This document shows, piece after piece, positions 1 to 6,041 of a stretch of 12,466 nucleotides of DNA. The translations under genes and the position numbers were made by a program. This DNA is from Gammaproteobacteria bacterium (GTDB lineage: Bacteria > Pseudomonadota > Gammaproteobacteria > Pseudomonadales > Azotimanducaceae): NCBI GenBank assembly GCA_026706425.1, contig JAPOYW010000212.1, forward strand, positions 8,442-20,907, read 5' to 3'. Position 1 is the first letter of the stretch, and each line of letters starts with the position of its first letter. The notes under the pieces were generated by a model. It was not told where the DNA came from and ran no database searches. It was given only the letters and a program-made list of their open reading frames with translations.

Positions 1-1184
1 CGTTCATCATGTTCGATGCGACGAAGTTCACCGAGGTGGGCTACGTCGGACGCGATGTCGAGTCCATCGTCCGCGACCTAACGGACGTCGCGGTCAAGAT
101 GCTGCGTGAACAGGCCATGGACCGGGTGCAGCCACGGGCGGAGGACGCGGCGGAGGACCGCATACTCGACGCGCTGCTGCCGGAGCCGCGCGGCGTTCCG
201 GAGGCCGCCACGTCAAAGGAACCGATGCGGGAAATCGCCGAGAAGTTGGCCAAACGGGCTGACGTGGCGATGGAACGGCACTTCGGGCCAGACCCGGAGG
301 CCCCCCGCGACAACTCCTCCACCCGGCAGATGTTCCGCCAGCGACTACGCAACGGCGAACTCGACGACAAGGAGGTCACCATCGAGATCGACCACGCCGC
401 AATCGGCGTGGAGATCATGGCGCCGCCCGGAATGGAGGAATTCACGGGGCACCTGCAGAGCATGTTCTCGAACATGCAGCAGAAGAAACGGCAGATGCGG
501 CTGAAGATCCGCGATGCCATGCGCCGCCTCTGCGAAGAAGAGGCGATGAAGCTCGTCAACGAGGACGAGTTGAAGACCCAGGCCATCGACGCGGTGGAGC
601 AGACCGGCATCGTCTTCCTCGACGAACTCGACAAGGTCGCCAAGCGCAGCGAAGGCGTCGGTGCCGACGTCTCCCGGGAGGGCGTGCAGCGCGACCTGCT
701 GCCCCTCATCGAAGGATCCACGGTCAATACCAAGTACGGCATGGTGCGAACGGACCACATCCTGTTCATCGCCTCCGGGGCGTTTCACTTCGCCAAGCCG
801 TCGGATCTGATCCCCGAGTTGCAGGGGCGCCTGCCCATCCGGGTGGAACTGGCGGCACTGACGGCAGAGGACTTCCGTCGCATCCTGTCCGAGCCGGACG
901 CCTCGCTCACCGAGCAGTACAAGGCGCTGCTCGAAACCGAGGGCGTGACCATCGAGTTCGAGGACGAGGCCCTGGTACGCATCGCCGAGATCGCCTGCGA
1001 AGTCAACGAGCACACCGAGAACATCGGCGCGCGCCGCCTGCACACGGTGATGGAACGACTGCTCGACGAGGTCTCCTTCGAAGCCGGGGACGGCAAGGGC
1101 TCGACGGTGATCGACGCCGCCTACGTGGACGGCCACCTGGCCGACATCGCCCGCGACCAGGATCTGTCCCGCTACATCCTGTGA
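1..1184 (+). CDS. hslU: ATP-dependent protease ATPase subunit HslU (5' truncated by window edge)
   Basis: HslU is the AAA+ unfoldase of the cytoplasmic HslUV (ClpYQ) protease; it unfolds substrates with ATP and feeds them to the HslV peptidase. The frame is open from the window edge, and the visible 393 residues match E. coli HslU from just after its Walker A region, so about 50-70 residues including the P-loop lie upstream. The GYVG pore motif is encoded at 39-50. The intermediate (I) domain follows, with 'MGVEIMAPPGMEE'-type sequence near 390-440. Walker B (VFLDELDK) is at 612-635. The REGVQRDLLPLIEG and SDLIPELQGRLPIRVEL blocks follow, then sensor II ENIGARRLH near 1017-1043. The C-terminal LSRYIL resembles the E. 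coli tail that docks into HslV. HslV is expected immediately upstream. The stop overlaps the next gene's GTG. The identification is very secure. Confidence 0.97.
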   Translation, partial: FIMFDATKFTEVGYVGRDVESIVRDLTDVAVKMLREQAMDRVQPRAEDAAEDRILDALLPEPRGVPEAATSKEPMREIAEKLAKRADVAMERHFGPDPEAPRDNSSTRQMFRQRLRNGELDDKEVTIEIDHAAIGVEIMAPPGMEEFTGHLQSMFSNMQQKKRQMRLKIRDAMRRLCEEEAMKLVNEDELKTQAIDAVEQTGIVFLDELDKVAKRSEGVGADVSREGVQRDLLPLIEGSTVNTKYGMVRTDHILFIASGAFHFAKPSDLIPELQGRLPIRVELAALTAEDFRRILSEPDASLTEQYKALLETEGVTIEFEDEALVRIAEIACEVNEHTENIGARRLHTVMERLLDEVSFEAGDGKGSTVIDAAYVDGHLADIARDQDLSRYIL

Positions 1185-1564
1185 ACCCCACCGGAATCAC
1201 CTACCACAAGACCTCCAAGACCCTGGAGCTGACCTACGCGGGCCGGCAATCCGCGACGTTGCCCGCTGAGCTGTTGCGCGTCTACTCGCCGTCCGCCGAG
1301 GTACGCGGCCATAGCGACGCCGAACGGGTGCTCCAGACGGGCATGAAATACGTCGGCATAGACCGGATTGAAGCCGTCGGCAACTACGCGATCCGGATCG
1401 TATTCGACGACGGCCACGACACAGGGATCTATTCCTGGAGCTTCCTGCGCGACCTCGCCGACAACGAACCGGACTACTGGCAACGCTATCTCGACGAGCT
1501 CGAGGAGAAGAACGCGTCGCGGCTGCCCGCGATCCCGGTGGGCCGGTGGACACCGCGCACGTAG
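1181..1564 (+). CDS. DUF971 / gamma-butyrobetaine hydroxylase-like N-terminal domain protein
   Basis: This 127-residue protein is a stand-alone DUF971 domain, the fold also found at the N-terminus of gamma-butyrobetaine hydroxylase and fused to some Mrp/ApbC iron-sulfur proteins. Its own function is not established. Family hallmarks are LLRVYSPSAEVRGH at residues 31-44 and the block from VGNYAIRIVFDDGH (66-79) through GIYSWSFLR (82-90), the pattern G-x-YA-x4-F-DGH-x2-GIY-x-W. The GTG start overlaps the hslU TGA as GTGA, so translation is probably coupled, and this gene sits directly after hslVU in many gammaproteobacteria. The C-terminus (NASRLPAIPVGRW) is also family-like, so the gene looks complete. 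No oxygenase domain follows, so it should not be called a hydroxylase. Confidence 0.92.
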   Translation: MNPTGITYHKTSKTLELTYAGRQSATLPAELLRVYSPSAEVRGHSDAERVLQTGMKYVGIDRIEAVGNYAIRIVFDDGHDTGIYSWSFLRDLADNEPDYWQRYLDELEEKNASRLPAIPVGRWTPRT

Positions 1565-1655
1565 GGGACGGGCCCCGGAGTCTGCGCCGCAGCGGCACGA
1601 AGTGCGGCAAGGCGCGGAGTCCAGGGGCGGTGGGGGCTGGGGCCGGACGGCGAGG

Positions 1656-1675
1656 GCGCGCCCTTGCGGGCGCGC
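1656..1675. repeat. Perfect 8-bp hairpin with TTGC loop
   Basis: GCGCGCCC (1656-1663) pairs with GGGCGCGC (1668-1675) around a TTGC tetraloop (1664-1667). There is no downstream T-run. The same TTGC loop closes hairpins near 6557-6576 and 8187-8199, which suggests a recurring intergenic element rather than chance. It may be a REP-like element or a mRNA-stabilising stem at the end of the hslU-DUF971 transcript. Confidence 0.55.
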
Positions 1676-1728
1676 GCGAGCGGTCAGGCGGCGTTGTCCC
1701 GTCCCGAGCCGTCTCAGCCGCCGTGCCT

Positions 1729-1758
1729 GATGCGGGCGGGGACGATGCGGGCGGGGAC
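1729..1758. repeat. Tandem duplication of a 15-bp unit
   Basis: GATGCGGGCGGGGAC occurs twice with no spacer, at 1729-1743 and 1744-1758. The second copy also supplies the left arm of the hairpin at 1749-1769. With only two copies it looks like a slippage duplication, though a paired regulator site upstream of ubiE cannot be excluded. Confidence 0.8.
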
Positions 1759-1769
1759 AAGCCCCGCCC
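1749..1769. repeat. Perfect 8-bp GC hairpin upstream of ubiE
   Basis: GGGCGGGG (1749-1756) pairs with CCCCGCCC (1762-1769) around ACAAG (1757-1761). The stem is entirely G-C and lies 43 nt before the ubiE start. No U-run follows on the + strand. It could block readthrough, act as a repeat, or be without function. Confidence 0.5.
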
Positions 1770-1800
1770 CTGCGCCTCGGCCGGCGCTCCGGGCTGACGC

Positions 1801-1806
1801 TACACT
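1801..1806 (+). promoter_or_regulatory. Putative -10 element of ubiE (TACACT)
   Basis: TACACT matches the sigma70 -10 consensus at four of six positions and ends six nt before the ubiE ATG. Initiation about seven nt downstream would fall on or beside the start codon, giving a leaderless or nearly leaderless mRNA. No Shine-Dalgarno sequence is visible between it and the ATG. There is no recognisable -35 box at the usual spacing, so the call is tentative. Confidence 0.35.
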
Positions 1807-1812
1807 AGCGCC

Positions 1813-2547
1813 ATGGACAAGACGGTGGATTTCGGGACCGAGCGGGTGACGCCGACGGAGAAGACGCGCCGCGTCGGCGGGGTCTTCGACGCCGTCGTGG
1901 ACCGCTACGACGCCATGAACGACATCATGTCCCTCGGCACCCACCGGCTGTTCAAGCGGGTGGCGGTCGAGATGGCGCGCCTGCGCCCCGGACAGCTAGT
2001 TCTCGATCTTGCCGGCGGCACCGGCGACATGACCGCCTTGACCGCCCCGATTCTCGGCGAACGGGGTCGAGTCGTGCTCGCCGACATCAACCGTGCGATG
2101 CTCGCGAAGGGACGAGATCGCCTACTCGATGAAGGGGTCGCGAACTTCGCAACGGTCCAGGCCCGCGCCGAGTCGCTGCCGTTCCCGGATGCCTGCTTCG
2201 ATGCGGTGATCGTTGCTTTCGGGGTACGCAACTTCACCCATAAGGAAACTGGCCTCAAAGAAATGCACCGGGTCCTGCGCAAAGGCGGGTTGGCGGTCGT
2301 GCTTGAGTTCTCCCGGGTACGAAACCGACTGCTCGCCAATGCGTACGACGCGTTTCGCGCCACCTGGCCGATCATCGGAACGGCGGTCGCCGGCACGGCC
2401 GCACCCTACCGATACCTGGTCGAATCCATAGACCGGCACCCCGACCAGGGCGCTTTTCGATTGATGATGGCCGATGCGGGCTTCGCCGAGGTCGAGGTGC
2501 AGAATCTCGCGGCAGGCGCGGCGGCCATCCACCGGGGTGTCAAGTGA
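1813..2547 (+). CDS. ubiE: Ubiquinone/menaquinone C-methyltransferase UbiE
   Basis: UbiE is a soluble SAM-dependent methyltransferase that C-methylates the 2-polyprenyl-6-methoxy-1,4-benzoquinol ring in ubiquinone synthesis, and demethylmenaquinone where menaquinone is made. The 244-residue product is close to the 251 residues of E. coli UbiE and aligns along its length. Residues 1-43 carry the family opening (DFGTERVTPTEK, then FDAVVDRYDAMNDIMSLGTH). SAM-binding motif I LDLAGGTGD is at 64-72, the acidic ribose-binding motif (VVLADIN) ends near 93, and ESLPFPDACFDAV follows around 119. The C-terminal HPDQ and AAIHRG blocks match conserved segments. The ATG at 1813 gives the expected N-terminus. 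The gene heads the ubi set, but 168 nt separate it from ubiJ. No anomaly is seen in the coding sequence. Confidence 0.97.
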   Translation: MDKTVDFGTERVTPTEKTRRVGGVFDAVVDRYDAMNDIMSLGTHRLFKRVAVEMARLRPGQLVLDLAGGTGDMTALTAPILGERGRVVLADINRAMLAKGRDRLLDEGVANFATVQARAESLPFPDACFDAVIVAFGVRNFTHKETGLKEMHRVLRKGGLAVVLEFSRVRNRLLANAYDAFRATWPIIGTAVAGTAAPYRYLVESIDRHPDQGAFRLMMADAGFAEVEVQNLAAGAAAIHRGVK

Positions 2548-2732
2548 CCATCCCGAGACTGCCGGACCCTGGTGTCCTGTGGCACACATGCGTTGAACAT
2601 GCCGAGGGGCTCGTTCAGGCGAATAGCGCCGGTGAAGCGAGGATGTGCCGCCTCAACAAGCCCGCGAGGCAGGTCCTTGGCACGAAATCGACCTTTCGCA
2701 AACATCAACTGCTTTATGAAGCGGCACACTAG
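2544..2732 (+). CDS. Possible small ORF or insert remnant between ubiE and ubiJ
   Basis: This 62-codon frame starts at a GTG overlapping the ubiE TGA (GTGA) and ends inside the first codons of ubiJ. The layout would allow coupled translation. A weak purine-rich run (GGGG at 2534-2537) precedes it. The product (begins MTIPRLPDPGVLWHTC, ends HQLLYEAAH) has no signal peptide, membrane segment or domain that I recognise. The opposite strand is also open across this stretch, and the segment looks less GC-rich than its flanks. It may therefore be a scrap of inserted DNA rather than a gene, and expression is unproven. Confidence 0.22.
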   Translation: MTIPRLPDPGVLWHTCVEHAEGLVQANSAGEARMCRLNKPARQVLGTKSTFRKHQLLYEAAH

Positions 2733-3159
2733 CGCGGCACTCGCCGAACTCGCACGGCTGGCGCTGACGGCGGGGATCGCCGCAAACCCGGCGGCGAGGG
2801 CATGCAGCGAACGCCTGGCCGGCCGGTCGCTCGCCATCGAGACGCTCGAATGGCGTTTCGTCGTTCACTTCGCACCCGGTGCGGTCCGGGTCAACACGGG
2901 CACCGGCCCGGCCGATGCGACGGTGCGGGGATCGCTTGCCGCCGTGGCGACGACCCTGGCGGGCACGGAAGAGACGGCGGCGGTTCTCGGCGACACGGCG
3001 TTGTTCGAGGATTTCCGGAACTCGTTCCGACCGCGATGGGAGGTGCCGGGGAAGTTCGTGTTCGAGGATCTCGGCGACATCGTTCGGCTTGGTGCGAAGG
3101 CTGCCGAATCGGCCTTGGAGGGCCTCGCGAACGCCGTCAAAAACCGGCGAGACCCATGA
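2716..3159 (+). CDS. ubiJ: Ubiquinone biosynthesis accessory factor UbiJ (SCP2 domain, short form)
   Basis: UbiJ is a cytoplasmic SCP2-type lipid-binding protein that helps assemble the ubiquinone-synthesis complex, presumably by holding the hydrophobic polyprenyl intermediates. The frame from ATG 2716 gives 147 residues. An N-terminal helix (AALAELARLALTAGIAANP) is followed by the SCP2-like core: SLAIETLEWRFVVHF, ADATVRGSLAAVATTL, and a GDTALFEDFRNSF segment that corresponds to the GDIQVVQNF region of E. coli UbiJ. Placement between ubiE and ubiB with an ATGA overlap to ubiB is diagnostic. E. coli UbiJ has about 201 residues, so this copy lacks roughly the last 50 (a helical tail). No clear ribosome site precedes ATG 2716; an in-frame ATG at 2572 would add 48 residues unlike the family. 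Sequence similarity to E. coli is modest, so context carries weight. Confidence 0.85.
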   Translation: MKRHTSAALAELARLALTAGIAANPAARACSERLAGRSLAIETLEWRFVVHFAPGAVRVNTGTGPADATVRGSLAAVATTLAGTEETAAVLGDTALFEDFRNSFRPRWEVPGKFVFEDLGDIVRLGAKAAESALEGLANAVKNRRDP

Positions 3160-4811
3160 CCCTTATCCGGCGCGTCGGGAAGATCCTGCTGACGGTCGCC
3201 AGATACCGGCTTGACCGCAATATCGATCGCTTCGCGAACCACCACTGGTGGTACCGGCTGTCACCGCTCCGGCTCCTCCCCGAGCCCGGAAAATCCGACG
3301 CGGTTCGGCTTCGGGAAGCCATCGAGAAACTCGGCCCGATCTTCATCAAGTTCGGACAGATCCTTTCCACCCGCCGCGACCTCCTCCCTTCCGACTACGC
3401 CGATGAGCTGGCGAAGCTCCAGGACCAAGTGCCGCCGTTCCCGGGGGAAGTCGCGGTTGGGCTCATCGAGGCGAGCCTCGGGAACTCGATCGCTTCCCTG
3501 TTCGAGAGCTTCGACACCGAGCCCATCGCCTCCGCCTCGTTGGCACAGGTGCACGCCGCAACCATGGCCGACGGCGACGAAGTGGCGGTAAAGGTCATCC
3601 GCCCGGACATCGAACGGGTCATCGAGAAGGACCTGGCGCTGATCCACACCATGGCGGGACTCTTGGAGCGGATTTCCCGCGACGCGCGGCGCTTAAGGCT
3701 CAAGGCCGTGGTCGCGGACTACGAACGCACGATCTTCGACGAACTGAACCTGCTCAAGGAAGCCGCCAATACGGCCACGCTGCGGCGCAACTTCGCAGGC
3801 TCCGAGTTGCTCTACGTCCCAAAGGTCTATTGGGAGCGGTGCAGCAAGTCCGTTCTGGTTCTGGAACGCGTCCGGGCGGTCCCGATTTCGGACATCGGCG
3901 CGTTGAAAGCCGCCGGAACGGATATGAAGAAACTTGCCGAGCGCGGGGTCGAGACGTTCTTCACCCAGTTGTTCAAGCACAATTTCTTCCACGCCGACAT
4001 GCACCCCGGCAACATCTTCATCGACATCACAGATCCCGCAGACCCCAGCTACATCGCCATCGACTGTGCCATCATCGGGACCTTGAGCGAGGAGGACCAG
4101 AGCTACCTGGCGCGCAACGTCCTCGCCTTCCTGAACCGCGACTACGGACGCATCGCGCGGCTGCATGTCGAATCGGAATGGATCCCGCCCGGAACCGACC
4201 CGCGCGAGTTCGAGGATGTGATCCGGCAACTGCTGGAACCGATATTCCAACGCCCGTTGAAGGAGATCTCGTTCGGCCATTTCCTCATCGCGCTATTCCA
4301 GACCGCGCGGCGGTTCAACATGGAAGTGCAACCCCAGCTGGTCCTCCTCCAGAAGACTCTGCTCAACATCGAGGGGCTGGGGCGCCAGCTCTATCCGGAC
4401 CTCGATCTGTGGAATACGGCCAAGCCGTTCATGGAGTCCTGGATGCGCGAGCGCTACGGCCCCGTCGCCCTGCTCGCCAACCTCATCGAACACGCACCCA
4501 CCCTCGCCGTGGAACTGCCCCGCCTGCTACCCCAGATTCCCGACATCGTCGCGACGGCGATGCGCAAGCTCACCGACGTGGACCGGCGCGCGAACACGCA
4601 GCGGGAGGCGATGGAGAAACTCACCAGCGCCATCGACGGCCAGAACCGCCGGGCACGCTGGCGACGGGCCGCCGGCGGTGCGCTAGTCGCCCTGGGTCTT
4701 GTGCTGCTCTGGCGCCCGTTGGTGGATGCCATCGCGGGCAGCGATTCGGCAACGGTCACCGCCGGGGTCGTGGCGGCGCTCGCGGGTTCGGTCTTGGTTC
4801 TGAGGGGATAG
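3156..4811 (+). CDS. ubiB: Ubiquinone biosynthesis protein kinase-like UbiB
   Basis: UbiB belongs to the UbiB/COQ8/ADCK atypical kinase family, membrane-anchored ATPases needed for ubiquinone synthesis, probably by extracting or handling lipid intermediates. The product has 551 residues (E. coli 546) and is collinear with it. The KFGQ signature is at 65-68, the alanine-rich nucleotide loop IASASLAQVH at 124-133, and the VAVK lysine at 146. The helix DELNLLKEAAN (195-205) carries the family acidic motif, HADMHPGNIF (279-288) is the catalytic-loop equivalent, and the metal-binding DFG counterpart reads DCA at 303-305. Two hydrophobic C-terminal segments near residues 507-525 and 530-551 fit the membrane anchor. 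ATG 3156 overlaps the ubiJ TGA as ATGA, implying coupling. A much longer upstream frame from 2802 overlaps ubiJ and is not used. The Ala in DCA is unusual; E. coli has DCG. Confidence 0.97.
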   Translation: MTLIRRVGKILLTVARYRLDRNIDRFANHHWWYRLSPLRLLPEPGKSDAVRLREAIEKLGPIFIKFGQILSTRRDLLPSDYADELAKLQDQVPPFPGEVAVGLIEASLGNSIASLFESFDTEPIASASLAQVHAATMADGDEVAVKVIRPDIERVIEKDLALIHTMAGLLERISRDARRLRLKAVVADYERTIFDELNLLKEAANTATLRRNFAGSELLYVPKVYWERCSKSVLVLERVRAVPISDIGALKAAGTDMKKLAERGVETFFTQLFKHNFFHADMHPGNIFIDITDPADPSYIAIDCAIIGTLSEEDQSYLARNVLAFLNRDYGRIARLHVESEWIPPGTDPREFEDVIRQLLEPIFQRPLKEISFGHFLIALFQTARRFNMEVQPQLVLLQKTLLNIEGLGRQLYPDLDLWNTAKPFMESWMRERYGPVALLANLIEHAPTLAVELPRLLPQIPDIVATAMRKLTDVDRRANTQREAMEKLTSAIDGQNRRARWRRAAGGALVALGLVLLWRPLVDAIAGSDSATVTAGVVAALAGSVLVLRG

Positions 4812-4963
4812 GCGGAGGAAGCGTGCTTCAAGGAGAAGCTCGAGACCTGGCGGACGAAGAGCCCGGCGCGCAACTGGCGGATGGCGGTGGACAGGTACGT
4901 GCTGCCGAAGCTCGGCGGCATGCCGGTGGAGACGGTGCGCCCAACCGGCACCGGTGCCCTCGA
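4812..4963 (+). pseudogene. Remnant of a phage-type tyrosine recombinase (N-terminal/core-binding region)
   Basis: Directly after the ubiB stop, and in the same frame, about 50 codons read like the SAM-like DNA-binding domain of phage/island integrases. The segment runs ACFKEKLETW, then ARNWRMAVDRYVLPKLG, then MPVETVRP. This matches the family pattern of a helix with NW-R-x(3)-L-x-RYV-P-x-[LI]G followed by [MP]V-x-x-[VI]. No N-terminal start, no catalytic domain (R-H-R-Y) and no further similarity after about 4963 can be seen, although the frame stays open to a TAA at 5034-5036. It is best explained as a decayed fragment of an element once inserted beside ubiB. The assignment rests on pattern recognition over a short stretch. 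Confidence 0.5.
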
Positions 4964-5139
4964 CGGGGATGGGCGTGTACAAGCCCTTGACGAGCGCGTG
5001 TGTTATTCGCGATCACTAGCTTCGGCACGATTCTAATTAAAACAACACAAAAATATCGCGTGACTTAACACATTTCAGACGTACGCGACGAACCGCCGGG
5101 TAAAGACTCAAGTGGGAAACGTAACCCGGTATTACGTCC
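4964..5139. other. AT-rich noncoding stretch upstream of the receptor pseudogene
   Basis: No gene is supported here. The part from about 5030 to 5095 is strikingly A/T-rich (for example TTCTAATTAAAAC at 5031-5043 and CAAAAATAT at 5047-5055), unlike the GC-rich surroundings. It probably held the promoter of the TonB-dependent receptor, but no convincing -35/-10 pair stands out. A short inverted repeat lies just before the receptor start. Confidence 0.5.
5119..5137. promoter_or_regulatory. Short inverted repeat abutting the receptor start
   Basis: ACGTAA (5119-5124) and TTACGT (5132-5137) are exact inverted repeats separated by 7 nt, and end two nt before the ATG at 5140. The size and position suit an operator or a stem covering the ribosome site. 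A 6-bp match can also arise by chance, so this is a weak call. Confidence 0.25.
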
Positions 5140-6041
5140 ATGAACCACCCCTCTTTGGAATACGCGCCGGACGGGCCACGCGCGGACTCCCCCGCGAAAC
5201 AATCACTCCTGTTGATCGCCCTGGTGCTTGCTCAGGCTGCATCCAGCGCGGAGAATGCGTCGGACCAGCCGCTTGCCGAAGACGAGCCGCAACCCGCAGT
5301 CTCGGATGCAGACATCGAGGAGGTCGTCGTCACGGGTACGCGGCTCCGGCACGGCGACACCACCAGCCGCGTGGACGTCATGGATTCCGACGAGATCGCG
5401 CGGCGGGGGTTGACCACCGCCGAGGACGTGATCCGCTCCATCCCGCAGAACATCGCCACGACGGTGCGACGCTCGGGGGAGGCGCGGGCTCCGGCCTGGA
5501 CATCAATCTCGGTGCGCTGCGCCTCGGCACCGCCACGGCCAACCTGCGCGGCCTCGGCTCCGCCAACACGCTCGTTCTCGTCAATGGACGCCGGATGGCC
5601 GGGGCGGCGGGCGAGGAGAACTTCCTCACCAATCTGCGCGGCATCCCCGCCGCGGCGATCGACCGCGTCGAGATTGCCCTTGACGGCGGTGCCCCCATAT
5701 ACGGTTCCGACGCGGTGGCGGGAGTGATCAACGTCGTCCTGAAGAAGGACTACCAAGGCGGGTCGCTCGGCGTCCGCGCCGAGTCCAGCAGCACCGGCGC
5801 GAACCAGAACCGGCTGAACGGGTACTTCGGACGGAATTGGGCCACGGGCAGCGCGTCCGGCACGTTCGCGTTCACCGAGAGCCGACCCGTCGATAGCCGC
5901 AAGGCGGGTTACGTCACCACCGACCTGCGCGGCAGGAACGGTCTCCCCCGCGACGACGCGTACGATTGCCACCGGGGATTTCTGCACTGCAACGAAACGG
6001 TCGATCGCGCCCTGATCGAACCCATGGCCAGGGCTAGGTGA
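5140..6041 (+). pseudogene. TonB-dependent receptor, frameshifted and 3'-truncated
   Basis: Intact TonB-dependent receptors are 700-1000-residue outer-membrane barrels that import substrates such as siderophores, cobalamin or glycans. The frame from ATG 5140 gives a signal-peptide-like core (SLLLIALVLAQAASSAENA) and the start of the plug: IEEVVVTGTRLRHGDTTSR, then SDEIARRGLTTAEDVIRSIPQN. At about 5455-5470 the homology moves to the frame one base back and continues with GATLGGGAGSGLDINLGALR, NLRGLGSANTLVLVNGRR, IDRVEIALDGGAPIYGSDAV and GVINVVLKKDYQGG. This fits a single-base deletion (or two-base insertion). Similarity ends near 6010, and a stop at 6039-6041 closes the frame before most of the barrel, overlapping the 3' end of the convergent acetyltransferase gene by 3 nt. 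The gene cannot make a working receptor. Its substrate cannot be inferred. Confidence 0.88.

Larger units (their letters stand above)
1565..1812. other. GC-rich intergenic spacer between DUF971 gene and ubiE
   Basis: These 248 nt contain no convincing gene. Short open frames cross the region on both strands, but their low-complexity Arg/Gly/Ala/Pro translations are typical of GC-rich noncoding DNA. The stretch holds two perfect 8-bp hairpins (1656-1675 and 1749-1769), a 15-bp tandem duplication (1729-1758) and a -10-like hexamer just before ubiE. None of the hairpins is followed by a T-run, so a standard intrinsic terminator is not evident. Confidence 0.6.

Noticed and set aside
1729..1758. 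CRISPR-like direct repeat
   Set aside because: Only two copies with no spacer between them; it is a tandem duplication.
1565..1797. Small coding genes in the DUF971-ubiE spacer
   Set aside because: The frames are low-complexity, mutually overlapping and lack a ribosome site; hairpins and a repeat explain the structure better.
2802..3155. Long in-frame extension upstream of ubiB
   Set aside because: The extra residues are Arg/Gly-rich out-of-frame ubiJ sequence; UbiB homology begins at ATG 3156.
3741..3749. Glu-Leu-Asn in UbiB where the family acidic motif is often given as E-x-D
   Set aside because: E. coli UbiB, as I recall it, also has ELN here, so the substitution is probably normal for gammaproteobacterial UbiB.
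3830..4990. 386-codon + strand frame overlapping ubiB
   Set aside because: Low-complexity Arg/Pro/Gly translation in an alternative frame of ubiB, with no domain signature.
4823..4990. GTG with a GGAGGAA ribosome-like site just after ubiB
   Set aside because: The site is good, but the 56-codon product has no recognisable pattern, while the frame two bases back shows integrase-like sequence. The GGAGGAA is probably coincidental.
4964..5139. tRNA or att site beside the integrase scrap
   Set aside because: No cloverleaf-like arms or T-loop consensus were seen, and no convincing direct repeat of a ubiB 3'-end sequence was found within the window.
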